From DATAGF01 sp963813355 (GTDB lineage Bacteria > Actinomycetota > Thermoleophilia > Miltoncostaeales > Miltoncostaeaceae), in NCBI GenBank assembly GCA_963813355.1, contig CAWEYS010000013.1, positions 1 to 64,000 on the forward strand: a stretch of 64,000 nucleotides of DNA, in the 5' to 3' direction. The position numbers were made by a program, and so were the translations under genes. Below are positions 26,124 to 35,409 of this stretch, piece after piece. Position 1 is the first letter of the stretch; each line of letters begins with the position of its first letter. Under the pieces are notes generated by a model. The model saw only the letters and a program-made list of their open reading frames with translations, made no database searches and was not told the origin of the DNA.

Positions 26124-26935
26124 CCCCGTCCTCCGACCCGCGCCTCGGCCCAGTCCAGGGCGTAGTCGGCGACCTCCTGCCAGCCCTCCCTGGAGGGCAG
26201 GAGGTGCGGGCCCTCGAACTCCACGACCTCGGTGACGGTGTCGGACTTGTAGTGCTTGGCGTTCGACTTCTGCACCGACGGCGGCATCAGGTGGTCGTCG
26301 CTGCCCGAGATGAACAGCAGCGGGGGCCGGTCGGGGTTCTCGTAGTTGACGTAGGAGCCCTGGTGGCCGGGCTTGAGGCTGGCGAAGGCGCTCTCCCAGA
26401 AGATGCTCCCGGACGCCGGGACGTGGTAGCGCTCGTACAGCTCGCGCCCGCGCTCCTCGCTGAAGGTGTTGGTGAACGTGTACTGCCACTGCTCGGGCGT
26501 CAGGCCGACGGCCTTGTGCCGGTTGGCCGGGTTCTTCAGCACCGGCCACGACGCCTTCAGCTGCGGCAGGGGGACGACCTTCACGCCCTCGGTCGGGGCG
26601 GAATTGATCGCCACGCCGACGGCTCCGAGGCCGTGGTCGAGGAGGACCTGGGTGAACACGCCGCCGGCCGAATGCCCGATCAGGATCGGGGGCTCACCGA
26701 CCCCCTGCACGACCTTCTCGAGGTGGTCGACGATCGCGGGGATCGTGAGGGCCTCGATGGGCGAGGGGTCGGCGTTCAGCGCCTCCACCTCGACCTCGAA
26801 CCCGGGGTAGGCGGGCGCCAGCACCCGGTAGCCCCTGCCCTCGTAGTGCTCGATCCACTCCTCCCAGCTGCGGGGCGTCACCCAGAAGCCGTGGATCAGG
26901 ACGATGGTGCCCTTCGGGGTCGCGTCGGTGCCCAT
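26120..26935 (-). CDS. Alpha/beta hydrolase
   Basis: 271 residues, ATG preceded by GGAGGTGAG. Motifs: IVLIHGFWVTPRSW (oxyanion hole), nucleophile serine in ILIGHSAGGVFTQ, acid in FISGSDDHLMPP and the histidine in FEGPHLLPSREGW. A lid region of about 70 residues contains ANRHKAVGLTPEQWQYTFTN. Esterase or lipase-like; natural substrate unknown. Heads a two-gene unit with the metallo-hydrolase and follows a 33-residue ORF. Confidence 0.88.
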   Translation of the reverse strand: MGTDATPKGTIVLIHGFWVTPRSWEEWIEHYEGRGYRVLAPAYPGFEVEVEALNADPSPIEALTIPAIVDHLEKVVQGVGEPPILIGHSAGGVFTQVLLDHGLGAVGVAINSAPTEGVKVVPLPQLKASWPVLKNPANRHKAVGLTPEQWQYTFTNTFSEERGRELYERYHVPASGSIFWESAFASLKPGHQGSYVNYENPDRPPLLFISGSDDHLMPPSVQKSNAKHYKSDTVTEVVEFEGPHLLPSREGWQEVADYALDWAEARVGGRG

Positions 26936-27033
26936 TCCTCACCTCCATGCCGGTCCGGTTGGCGGCCGGAGCATGGAGCAGCGGGCGCGCCTGGGCAAGG
27001 ACGCGCCGCGGCAGGTGTCAGGACGGCCGTGGG

Positions 27034-27135
27034 TCAGCGCGGGCGACGCGCGCTCGGCGCGGCCCAGCGCCGCCGCCGGGTGAAGTCCTGAGGGTGGATG
27101 TAGTCGCCGGCGGGGGTGGTGATCATCTCGGTCAT
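27034..27135 (-). CDS. Possible 33-residue basic peptide
   Basis: ATG 27135 with GAAAGGG upstream; reads MTEMITTPAGDYIHPQDF and ends in an Arg-rich tail. It lies between the LuxR/ATPase regulator and the alpha/beta hydrolase, in the same direction as both. No family recognised; it may be a leader peptide, a small protein or nothing. Confidence 0.3.
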   Translation of the reverse strand: MTEMITTPAGDYIHPQDFTRRRRWAAPSARRPR

Positions 27136-27220
27136 CGCGTGCCCTTTCTCGGGTGGGTGTCTCATTGGGGGGCAGCGTCCCACCCGGTCGCCCGGCTCGC
27201 ACCGTGGTGACCCCCCTGAC

Positions 27221-30084
27221 TTATCCCCCGGGGGGCGCCAGCGCGCCGGCCAGCTCGTCGCGGGCCGAGAGGTCGAGCTTTCGGAAGACCTGGGTGAGAT
27301 GGCCCTCGACGGTCCGGGCCGTGACGAAGAGCGTCTGCGCGATCTCCCGGTTGGTCATCCCCTCGCGGGCGAGCTCGGCCACGCGGCGCTCGCTCGCCGT
27401 GAGCGAGTCGAGCCCGCTGAGCGCGACGCGGCGGGGCCGGGCGCCCGTCGCCCTGAGCTCGGTCTCGGCGCGCGCCGCGAGGGCCCCGGCGCCGGCGCGG
27501 TGCGCCCCGTCGAGCGCGGCCCGCAGGTGCTCGCGCGCCTCGGCGCGGCGGTTGGCGCGGCGCAGGTGGGCGCCGAGGTCGGCCTGGGCGCGGATGTGCT
27601 CGACGCGCGCCTCGCTTTCGGCGAGGACGTCCACCGCCTCGCGGAGCAGCTCCTCCCCGCGCCGTCCGCCCGCGGCGAGGCCGGCGGCCCTCAGCGCGAC
27701 CCCGAGGGCCCGCGGCGTGCCGAAGACCCGCGCCCGCGCCAGGTCGTCCTCGGCCAGCGCGAGCGCGGCCTCGCCGTCGCCGAGCACGAGGTGCGCGACG
27801 GCGGCCTCGGAGCGCCACGGGAGGATGCTCGGCGACCGCGCCCCGGAGCGCGCGGCCACGTCGCCGACGGCGAGGAGGTCGGCGAGCGCCTCCGCCGTGC
27901 GCCCCTGCGCCATGTGCAGGCGCGCCCGGGCGAGCCGGACCGTCGCGGGCCCCATCGCGGGCAGCTCGGCCCACGTCGTCCACGGTCGCCATCACCCGCG
28001 CGGCGGCGTCCGGCTCGCCCCGCTCCACCAGGGCGCCGACCAGGATGCCGCTGGCGATCAGCCGGTAGAGCAGCGGGAGGGGGAGATCGGCGGCCTCGAC
28101 TCCCGTCCTGGCGTCGACCTCGGCACCGCGCAGGTCGCCCCGCCGCAGGGCGAGCCAGGCGCGGTAGGTCAGGGCGGTCGCGAGGTTGCCGCCCGGCGCC
28201 CGGCGGCCCGGCACTCGCGGACCGCCGTGTCGAGCAGCTCGGCGGCCTCGGCGTACCGCTCGGCCCAGACCAGCACGATCGTGGAGAGCGAGAACCACGT
28301 CGAGGGCAGGTCGCGGGGGTCGGGCGTGGGGCGCGGGCTCGCCCGCAGGGCCCGGCGCGCGAGCTCCGACCCCGGCCTCCGCGGGCTCGTTGCCGAACGC
28401 CGCGGCCCACGCGGCGACCGCGAGGACCTCCCGGGGGGCCTGGGCGTCGTCCTCCGACCCGGCGGCGCAGGCGCTCCGAGCGCGCCGCGACGCCGGGCGC
28501 CAGGCGCGCGTCGAGGCTGCCGGCGGCGACCGCCATCGCCTCCAGCAGCGCGGCGACGCGCGCGTTCCCCGCGCCCAGCACCCGCGCGGCGCCGTCGATC
28601 ATGCGCAGCGCCTCCTCGGGGCGTTGCTCGCGCAGCAGGGCCTGGGCGGTCGTGAGGGCCGCCGCCGCGCGGGAGCCGGGGTCGCCGGCCGTCGCGATCG
28701 CCGCCTGCATGTGCGCGTACCAGCCGGGCTCGCCCGCGTCGGCCTCCGCCATGCCGCACTCCACCAGCAGCCGGAAGGCGTCCGGCCGGCGGCTCCGCGA
28801 GGGCGCGGCGCAGGAACACGGCGGCCGACTCCGGCGCCCCGCTCGCCGCCGCCCGCCCGCCCGCCTCGGCCAGGCGGTCGGCACCCAGCCGTCCCCCGCC
28901 GGGCTCGGTGGCGAGCAGGTGCTCGGCGACCCGCTCGGGCGCGGCACCCGCGTCGTGCAGCAGGCGGGCCGCGGCCCGGTGGGCCTGCACCCGCTCGGCC
29001 GGCGAGAGCTCCTGGTAGAGCCCCTCGCGGACCATCGGGTGGGCGAACGCCAGCGGTCGTCCCGGCGCGAGGATGCCGGCCGCGGCGAGCGCGTCCGCCG
29101 CGTCGGCCGCCGCGTCGGCGCCGAGGTCGGCCAGCGCCGCCGCCTGGACGAGGTCGGCCGCCTCGAGGACGGCCAGCGCGCGGGCGAGCCGTCCGGCGGC
29201 CGGGGGCAGCCGGCCCAGGCGAACGAGGGTCCAGCGGCCCACCGCCGGGCCGCCGAGCCGCCCCGCGAGCGGCGCCGCGTCGGCGGTGGGCGCCACGCCG
29301 CCCTCGACGGAGCCGCGTCACGACCTGGCGGACGAGGAAGGGGAGGCCGCCCGTCGCGCGGTGACAGGCCTCGGCGAAGGCCGGCTCCGGGGCCTCCCCG
29401 AGCTCCAGCCTCGACGCAGCTCGCGGCGACGCCCGCCGGGCGTCAGCGGCGCGGGGACGATGGCCTCGGCCGCCGGGTCGGCCGCGAGCGCGTCCAGCAC
29501 CGCCGCGTCGCCCCCGGCCTCCGCCGGCCGGGCCGCGACCAGGAGCGCCACGGCGAGCTCCTCGAGCGCGCGGCGCGAGGAAGCCCAGGAAGCGCAGCGA
29601 GGGGAGGTCGGCCCAGTGGGCGTCGTCGACGAGCACGCACAGCGGCCGCCGCTCGGCGAGGTCCGCGCAGAGCCAGTAGAGGCCGTGGAGGAGGGCGAAC
29701 GACGAGTCGTGGTCGGCGACGGACGCCCCGGCCCGCCCCTGAGCGCCGGGCAGCCCGAGCAGGCCCGCGGCGACCCCGGCCGGACCCGCGGTAGAGCGCC
29801 GCCGGGTCATCCATCCCCCGGAGGGCCGGCTCGACGAGCTGGCGCACCACTCCGAAGGCGAACTCGCGCTCCAGCTCCGCGCCGCGGGAGCGCAGCACCC
29901 GCATCCCCGTCGCGTCCGCGACCGCGCGGGCGTCGGCCAGCAGCGACGTCTTGCCCACGCCGGCCGGGCCCTCGACCACCATCAGCACCCCGCGGCCGTC
30001 CCGGGCCCGGGCCAGCGCGCCGTCGATTCGCGCGAGGTCGCCCTCGCGCTCCACCAACCGGCTCGGCACTGGCTCGGCGCGCAT
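27221..30084 (-). CDS. Large LuxR-family ATPase regulator (MalT/LAL type), many frame breaks
   Basis: About 950 residues when joined. N-terminal AAA-type ATPase: LVEREGDLARIDGALARARD, Walker A in VVEGPAGVGKTSLLADARA, and Walker B in LCVLVDDAHWADLPSLRFLG. A long helical TPR-like middle follows (LARALAVLEAADLVQAAALA, LARRALRASP). The C-terminal LuxR helix-turn-helix is intact: LTASERRVAELAREGMTNRE, VEGHLTQVFRKLDLS. The frame changes at about 29800, 29575, 29425, 29310, 28785, 28465, 28195 and 27965. Those I resolved (29800, 29575) need one base removed. Either a badly sequenced intact gene or real decay. It would bind ATP and activate promoters in response to an unknown ligand. Confidence 0.78.
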
Positions 30085-30199
30085 GCGGGGGTCCCGGATC
30101 GACGCTGTCGCCGGTGGGGGTGGGAACGACGCTACGGCGGCGGCCGGGGCATGTCCAGGCGCCGCGGCGCCCGGGCTCGGAGAGCCCGGGCCGGCCGAC

Positions 30200-30697
30200 C
30201 TAGCGGTACTCGCGCAGGTACCGCTCGAACTGGCGGAGGTGGCCCTCCTCGTCGCGGAGGATCTCGATGACCATGTCCTGGGTGGCCCAGTCCACGCCGT
30301 CGCACGCCTCGATGATGCGGAGGTAGTGCTCGACCGCACCCTTCTCGGCCGTGATGACGCCCTCGATCACGGTCGCGACGTCGGTGGCGTCCTCGAGCGG
30401 CTGCAGGAACGTCTGCTCGGCGCTGAAGTCGCCCGAGCCGGGCGGGGTGCCGTAGAGCTCCTTGATGCGCCCGGCGAACCTGCGGGCGTGGCCAAGCTCC
30501 TCCTCCACGTCCTCCGACAGGGCCTCGGCGACCTCCTCGGCGCGCACGCCGTCGAGGTTCTCGGCGTTGGCCAGGTAGCTCATCACCGTCTCCATCTCCA
30601 TCCAGTACGCGCGCCGCAGCAGCTCGAGGATCTCCTCGCGCTTGGCGGTCTGGGCCTCGGAGAGGATCCCGGTGGACACCCTGCTGCTCGTCGTCAT
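30200..30697 (-). CDS. Ferritin-like diiron protein
   Basis: 165 residues from ATG 30697, chosen because AAGGAG lies six bases upstream (an ATG 24 bases earlier is possible). Four-helix bundle with glutamate/histidine ligands: YWMEMETVMSYLANAEN, VEEELGHARRFAGRI, VITAEKGAVEHYLRIIEA and LRDEEGHLRQFERYL, two ExxH motifs and two further Glu. It should store or oxidise iron or detoxify peroxide. Divergent from a Fur/PerR gene, which is probably its regulator; the shared region has a dyad over both promoters. Confidence 0.85.
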   Translation of the reverse strand: MTTSSRVSTGILSEAQTAKREEILELLRRAYWMEMETVMSYLANAENLDGVRAEEVAEALSEDVEEELGHARRFAGRIKELYGTPPGSGDFSAEQTFLQPLEDATDVATVIEGVITAEKGAVEHYLRIIEACDGVDWATQDMVIEILRDEEGHLRQFERYLREYR

Positions 30698-30737
30698 CGC
30701 GCGCTCCTTCGCCTCGCTCATCCCAATGTCTGGCGGA

Positions 30738-30798
30738 GTTATAGCAACTCCTTTAAAGGTACGTCCACATTAGGCGAACCTACGAGTTGCGCTATAGT
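30738..30798. promoter_or_regulatory. Divergent ferritin/Fur promoter region with dyad and iron-box-like motif
   Basis: TATAGCAACTC (30740-30750) and GAGTTGCGCTATA (30784-30796) are near-perfect inverted copies placed over both -10 boxes: TATAAC for the ferritin gene (minus) and TATAGT (30793-30798) for the Fur gene (plus), which has TTAGGC (30770-30775) as -35 at 17 bases. TTAGGCGAACCTA (30770-30782) between them resembles half of a DtxR/IdeR iron box. The Fur-gene -10 ends six bases before its ATG, implying a leaderless message. Confidence 0.6.
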
Positions 30799-30804
30799 CG
30801 GCCC

Positions 30805-31242
30805 ATGATCGCCCAGGACGACCGTCTGCGAGAGGCGCTCCGCGCGCGCGGCCAGCGGGTCACGCCGCAGCGGCTGATGATCGCCGCCGCCGTGCGCGAC
30901 CTCGACCGCCACGCGACGGCGGAGCAGATCTACACCGACGTCGCCGGCCGGATGCCGGGCGTCTCGCTGCCGACGGTCTACGCGACCCTGGAGCTGCTCG
31001 AGGAGATCGGCCTCGTGCGCCGGGTCGCCACGCAGGGCGGCACCGCCGTCTACGACCCGCGCACCGACCAGCACCACCACCTGGTCTGCCGGCGCTGCGG
31101 CGCCATCGCCGACGTCAACGGCGCCGTCGATCACGCCGCCCTGCTCTCGGCGGCCCGGGGCGCGGGGTTCGCCCCCGACGAGGCCCAGGTCGTCATCCGG
31201 GGCCTGTGCGCCTCCTGCCGGGCGGAGGCCGCCGCCGGCTAG
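30805..31242 (+). CDS. Fur-family metal/peroxide regulator (PerR-like)
   Basis: 145 residues from ATG 30805. Winged-helix DNA-binding half: LRARGQRVTPQRLMIAAAV and MPGVSLPTVYATLELLEEIG. Metal half: DQHHHLVCRRCGAI with CxxC, and LCASCRAEA with the second CxxC (structural zinc). The HHH cluster and the acidic residues are standard regulatory ligands. Iron versus peroxide sensing cannot be told from the sequence; the partner genes (ferritin-like, thioredoxin-reductase-like) fit PerR. Convergent with the cNMP-reductase gene. Confidence 0.92.
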   Translation: MIAQDDRLREALRARGQRVTPQRLMIAAAVRDLDRHATAEQIYTDVAGRMPGVSLPTVYATLELLEEIGLVRRVATQGGTAVYDPRTDQHHHLVCRRCGAIADVNGAVDHAALLSAARGAGFAPDEAQVVIRGLCASCRAEAAAG

Positions 31243-31258
31243 CGCGCGCCGGGCGGCG

Positions 31259-32930
31259 TCAGGCGTCGAGGACCGAGTACGCGAAGCGGGTGGCCAGCGC
31301 CCCGTCTCCCACCGCGCCCGCGACCCGGTTGGTCGCCCCGGCGCGGACGTCGCCGGCCGCGAAGACCCCGGGCCGCACCGTCTCCAGCAGGTGGGGCGCC
31401 CGGTCGGCCAGGGGCCAGGCCAGCCGGCCGTCGCAGGAGGCGGCCCCCGGGCCGCAGAGCAGGTAGCCCGCGGCGTCGACCCTGAGCACGCCGGCGACCG
31501 CCTCCGTGCACGGCTCGGCGCCGATCATCACGAAGACCGCCCGGACGGGCACGCGCTCCTCGCCGCCCTCCGTGCGGAGCGTGACCGCATCGAGCGACCC
31601 GCGGCCGTGCAGCCCCGTCACCTCCGTCCGGGTCATCACCTCGACGCGCGGCGTGCGCTCGAGGCGGTCGACCAGGTAGCGCGACATGGTGCTGGAGAGG
31701 CCGTCGCCGCGCACCGCCACGCGCACGCTGCGCGCGTGGCGCGCGAGGTGGGTCGCCGCCTGCCCGGCCGAGTTGCCCCCGCCCACGACGAGCACGTCCT
31801 CGTCGCGGAACCGCTCGGCGTCGGCCGGCATGGCGGCGTGGTAGAGCCCGGCGCCGCGGTAGCGCTCGATGTCGGGGACGGCCAGCTCCCGCCAGCGGGC
31901 CCCGGTGGCCATCACGCACGGCCCGGCCCAGGACGTGCTGGCCGTCGTCGAGGTCGACCCGAGCCAGCCCGTCGGGGCCGTCGGTCAGCTCGACGACCCG
32001 GTGGAAGCTCGACAGGACCGCGTCGAAGCGGCGGGCCTGCAGGGTGGCGGCGCGGGTCAGCTCGGCTCCCGAGATCCCGCTGGGGAAGCCCAGGTAGTTC
32101 TCGATCCGGCTGCTGGTGCCCGCCTGGCCGCCCGGCCCCCAGGCCTCGGCCACGAACGTTGACAGCCCCTCCGATCCCCCCGACACGGCCGCGGCGAGCC
32201 CGGCCGGGCCGCCGCCGAGCACGACCAGGTCGAAGCGCTGCCCGTCCACCTCCGCCCGCAGGCCGAGCTCGCGGGCGAGCTGGGCGGCGGAAGGGTTGCG
32301 GAGGACGCGGTCGTAGCGGACGAGGACCGGTGTCTCGTCGCGCGCGATGTCGAGCCAGTCGAGGATCTTGTCCGCGTAGGGGTCGAGGTCGACGTCGTGG
32401 AACTGCAGCGGGACGAGGTTGCGCTCCAGCAGGTCCCGCACCTCGAAGGCCCGCCGCGAGCCGCGCTCGGCGATCAGGCGCAGCACGCCGTGCCCGGCGC
32501 CCTCGTGCCAGGCCCGGCGGGCGAGGAGGGTGCCGAGCACCAGCTCGCCCATCTCCGGCTTGGCCGCCAGCATCGCGCGCAGCCCCTCGCGGTCGAAGGC
32601 GATGGTGTCGGTGTCCTCGGCCGCGACGCACTCCGCCATGGCCGGCTCGCCCGTGAAGGTCGCGATGTCGCCGATGAAGGTGCCGGCGTCGGCCTCCGCG
32701 ATCCAGATCTCCTTGCCCGGCTTGTGGTCGATGAAGTTGACCCGGCCGCTCTCGATCACGAAGAAGGGCGCGTCCCGCAGGCCCTGCTCGTAGAGGACCT
32801 CGCCGGGCGCGAACGAGCGCCGCTCGCCCTTCTCGGCGAGCCACGCCATCTTCTCCGGCAAGATGCGGGGGTAGATGACCTCGTCGGCGAGGTCGGGGAA
32901 TCCCTCGGCCTTGATGCGGGTGGTGGTCAC
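31259..32930 (-). CDS. cNMP-binding/thioredoxin-reductase-like fusion, one frame break
   Basis: About 555 residues. The N-terminal cyclic-nucleotide-type domain (APGEVLYEQGLRDAPFFVIE, IGDIATFTGEPAMAECVA) covers about 150 residues, then a linker with a possible thioredoxin-like half, then FAD domain FDLVVLGGGPAGLAAAV, GPGGQAGTSSRIENYLGFP and NADPH domain VLVVGGGNSAGQAATHLARH, ending GVFAAGDVRAGATNRVAGAVGDG. The redox CxxC of true thioredoxin reductases is absent (YHAAMPADAERF occupies that site). The halves are in different frames; removing one G near 31914 gives GRAVVMATGARWREL. Start GTG 32930. Electron partner unknown. Confidence 0.85.
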
Positions 32931-32957
32931 CCCTCAAAGCTAGCGGAGCCGGCGGTG

Positions 32958-33146
32958 CTAGCGAGGGCGGCGCTCGCGCTCCCGCGCCGGGGCGTCCGGC
33001 GCGCCGGCCCGGGCTCGCCAGGCGGCGAAGCGCCCCTCGGGCGTCTCGAGCCACTCGCGCAGGTCCCGCTCGAAGCGCCCCCACAGCCGGGCGCGCGCGC
33101 CGTAGAGGGGGAACTCCTCGCGGTCGTCCGTCCGCATCCGCTGCAT
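32958..33146 (-). CDS. Small arginine-rich protein, unknown
   Basis: 62 residues from ATG 33146, rich in Arg and Glu (REEFPLYGARARLWGRFERD). No family recognised. It is placed between the cNMP-reductase and MarR genes in the same direction, and an iron-box-like sequence overlaps its start codon, which suggests it is a real regulated gene or a regulated leader. Confidence 0.4.
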   Translation of the reverse strand: MQRMRTDDREEFPLYGARARLWGRFERDLREWLETPEGRFAAWRARAGAPDAPARERERRPR

Positions 33147-33159
33147 TAGGGCAACCTAA
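33146..33159. promoter_or_regulatory. Iron-box-like motif
   Basis: TTAGGGCAACCTAA, an inverted repeat TTAGG/CCTAA with four bases between. It is close to the motif between the ferritin and Fur genes (TTAGGCGAACCTA). Both match the 3' 14 bases of the actinobacterial DtxR/IdeR consensus with one to two mismatches. Confidence 0.45.
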
Positions 33160-33201
33160 CACATCGTACGTCCGCCTCGGGGCGATCCGTCCGGCGTCGA
33201 C

Positions 33202-33690
33202 CTAGAAGTCGCCCGCCCCCCGGCGGACCGGCAGGAGCGCGTCGTGGACGCCGGCGAGCTCCTCCTCGGTGAGCCCGCCGAGGCCGAAGTCAGCCTCCGC
33301 GAGCGCGGCGGCGGCGGCGACCACGACCCGGCGCCCGTCCGGGGTGATCTCGGCGAGGACCGTGCGCCGGTCGCCGTCGGAGGCCGCGCGGCGGACCAGG
33401 CCGTCGCGCTCGAGCCGGTTCACGGTGTTGGTGACGCTGGTCGGGTGGACCTGGAGCCGGGCCCCGATCTTGCCCATCGGCAGCGCGCCGCGGCGCGAGA
33501 AGGACAGCAGGGCGAGCGCCTCGAAGCGGGAGAGGGTGAGCCCGAAGGGCGCGAGCGCGGCGTCGATGCGGGCCAGCACGATCTGGTGCGCGCGCGCGAT
33601 GGAGGTGGCCGCGACCATCGCCTCGGGGCGGCCCCACCCGTGCGCCTCCCAGTTGCGGCGGGCCTCGGCGACGAGGTCGAAATCGGGCAC
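33202..33690 (-). CDS. MarR-family regulator
   Basis: 162 residues from GTG 33690. Winged helix: LTLSRFEALALLSFSRRGAL, MGKIGARLQVHPTSVTNTVN, RLERDGLVRRAASDGDRRTV. It is divergent from the acyl-CoA mutase large-subunit gene with 72 bases between starts, so regulation of the mutase is likely. MarR proteins beside CoA-ester enzymes often sense an acyl-CoA; this is inference. Confidence 0.9.
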   Translation of the reverse strand: MPDFDLVAEARRNWEAHGWGRPEAMVAATSIARAHQIVLARIDAALAPFGLTLSRFEALALLSFSRRGALPMGKIGARLQVHPTSVTNTVNRLERDGLVRRAASDGDRRTVLAEITPDGRRVVVAAAAALAEADFGLGGLTEEELAGVHDALLPVRRGAGDF

Positions 33691-33762
33691 CGCGACATGC
33701 TACGGGCGATGCTGTAGCTTTGACATCCAACTATTGAACGTCCACAGAGGTGTGGGAAGACC

Positions 33763-35409
33763 GTGTCGGAGGCCCAGCGGCCCGAGGACGCCCGGCGCGA
33801 CTGGGAGGACGCCTACGGCGCCGCGCCGCTCCGCGACGGCCCCTTCGAGACGATGTCGGGCGTCCCCGTCGACCCCGTCTACGGCGACCCGCCCTACCCG
33901 GGCGCGTACCCGTACACGCGCGGCGTGTACCCGTCGATGTACCGCTCGCGCCTCTGGACGATGCGCATGTTCGCGGGCTTCGGCACGGCCGACGACACCA
34001 ACGCGCGCTTCAAGGACCTGCTGAGGGCCGGCGGCACGGGCCTCTCGACCGCGTTCGACATGCCCACCCTGATGGGCCGCGACTCCGACCACCGGCTCGC
34101 GCGCGGGGAGGTCGGGCGCGCGGGGGTGGCCATCGACACGCTGGTGGACGTCGAGGACCTCTTCGAGGGCATCGACCTGGGGTCGGTCTCGACCTCGATG
34201 ACGATCAACGGGCCGGCGGCGATCGTCCTCGCGATGTACGTCGCGGCCGCGGAGAAGCGGGGCGTCGCCCGCGGCGACCTGGCCGGGACGATCCAGAACG
34301 ACATCCTCAAGGAGTACCAGGCGCAGAAGGAGTACATCTTCCCGCCGCGCCCGTCCGTGCGGCTGATCACGGACATGATGGCCTTCACGACCGCCGAGAT
34401 GCCGCGGTGGCACCCGGTGTCGATCTCGGGCTACCACATCCGGGAAGCCGGAAGCACGGCCGCGCAGGAGCTGGCCTTCACGCTGGCCAACGGCTTCGCC
34501 TACGTGGAGGCGGCCATCGCCGCGGGCCTGGACGTCGACGCCTTCGCGCGCCGCCTGAGCTTCTTCTTCAACTGCCACATCGACTTCTTCGAGGAGATCG
34601 GCAAGCTGCGCGCCGCCCGCCGCATCTGGGCCCGGTGGATGCGCGAGCGGTACGGCGCGGTCGACGAGCGGAGCCTGCTCTGCCGGTTCCACACCCAGAC
34701 GGCCGGCGTCTCCCTGACCGCGACCCAGCCCGAGATCAACATCGCGCGGGTCGCCCTGCAGGCCCTGGCCGCGGCGCTGGCGGGCACGCAGAGCCTGCAC
34801 ACCGACAGCTACGACGAGGCGCTCGCCCTCCCCAGCGACAAGGCCGCGCGCATCGCCCTCAGGACCCAGCAGATCGTGGCCCACGAGACCGGCGCGGCCA
34901 ACGTGGCCGACCCGCTGGGCGGCTCCGGCTACGTCGAGTGGATGACCGACGAGATGGAGCGCCAGGCCGAGGAGGTCTTCGCCCACCTGCTGGAGCTGGG
35001 CGGCGGGTCGATCCTCGAGGGCACGTACGAGGGCATCGAGAACGGCTACTTCGTCGGCCGGATCGCCGACTCGGCGTACCGCTTCGAGCGCGAGGTCAAC
35101 GCCGGCCGCCGGATCATCGTCGGCGTCAACGCCTTCACCGACGGCAACGAGGACCGGGTCAACGACACGCTCCGCGTCGATCCGGCGGTGGAGGAGTACC
35201 AGCTCCGACGCCTCGCCAACGTCAGGGCGGAGCGCGACCAGGCGGCCGTCGAGGACGCCCTCGACGCCCTGTCGGTGTGCGCCACCGACCCGTCGCGGAA
35301 CCTGATGCCGCCGCTCATCGAGGCCGTGCGGGCGTACGCGACCGAGGGCGAGATCGTGAGCGCGCTGGAGGCCGTGTTCGGCACCTACGTCGAGAAGATC
35401 GTCGTGTGA
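33763..35409 (+). CDS. B12-dependent acyl-CoA mutase, large subunit
   Basis: 548 residues from GTG 33763. A TIM-barrel methylmalonyl-CoA-mutase-type subunit without its own B12 domain. Key stretches: YPSMYRSRLWTMRMFAGFGT, GLSTAFDMPTLMGRDSDH, TIQNDILKEYQAQKEYIFPP, PSVRLITDMMAF, SISGYHIREAGSTAAQELAF. The arginine of PSxR, which contacts the carboxylate of methylmalonyl-CoA, is kept, but the residue matching the catalytic-pocket tyrosine (RQYAGF in methylmalonyl mutases) is Phe (RMFAGF). Substrate may therefore be methylmalonyl-, isobutyryl- or another acyl-CoA. TTGACA at 33720 may be the -35. Translationally coupled to the B12 subunit. Confidence 0.88.
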   Translation: MSEAQRPEDARRDWEDAYGAAPLRDGPFETMSGVPVDPVYGDPPYPGAYPYTRGVYPSMYRSRLWTMRMFAGFGTADDTNARFKDLLRAGGTGLSTAFDMPTLMGRDSDHRLARGEVGRAGVAIDTLVDVEDLFEGIDLGSVSTSMTINGPAAIVLAMYVAAAEKRGVARGDLAGTIQNDILKEYQAQKEYIFPPRPSVRLITDMMAFTTAEMPRWHPVSISGYHIREAGSTAAQELAFTLANGFAYVEAAIAAGLDVDAFARRLSFFFNCHIDFFEEIGKLRAARRIWARWMRERYGAVDERSLLCRFHTQTAGVSLTATQPEINIARVALQALAAALAGTQSLHTDSYDEALALPSDKAARIALRTQQIVAHETGAANVADPLGGSGYVEWMTDEMERQAEEVFAHLLELGGGSILEGTYEGIENGYFVGRIADSAYRFEREVNAGRRIIVGVNAFTDGNEDRVNDTLRVDPAVEEYQLRRLANVRAERDQAAVEDALDALSVCATDPSRNLMPPLIEAVRAYATEGEIVSALEAVFGTYVEKIVV

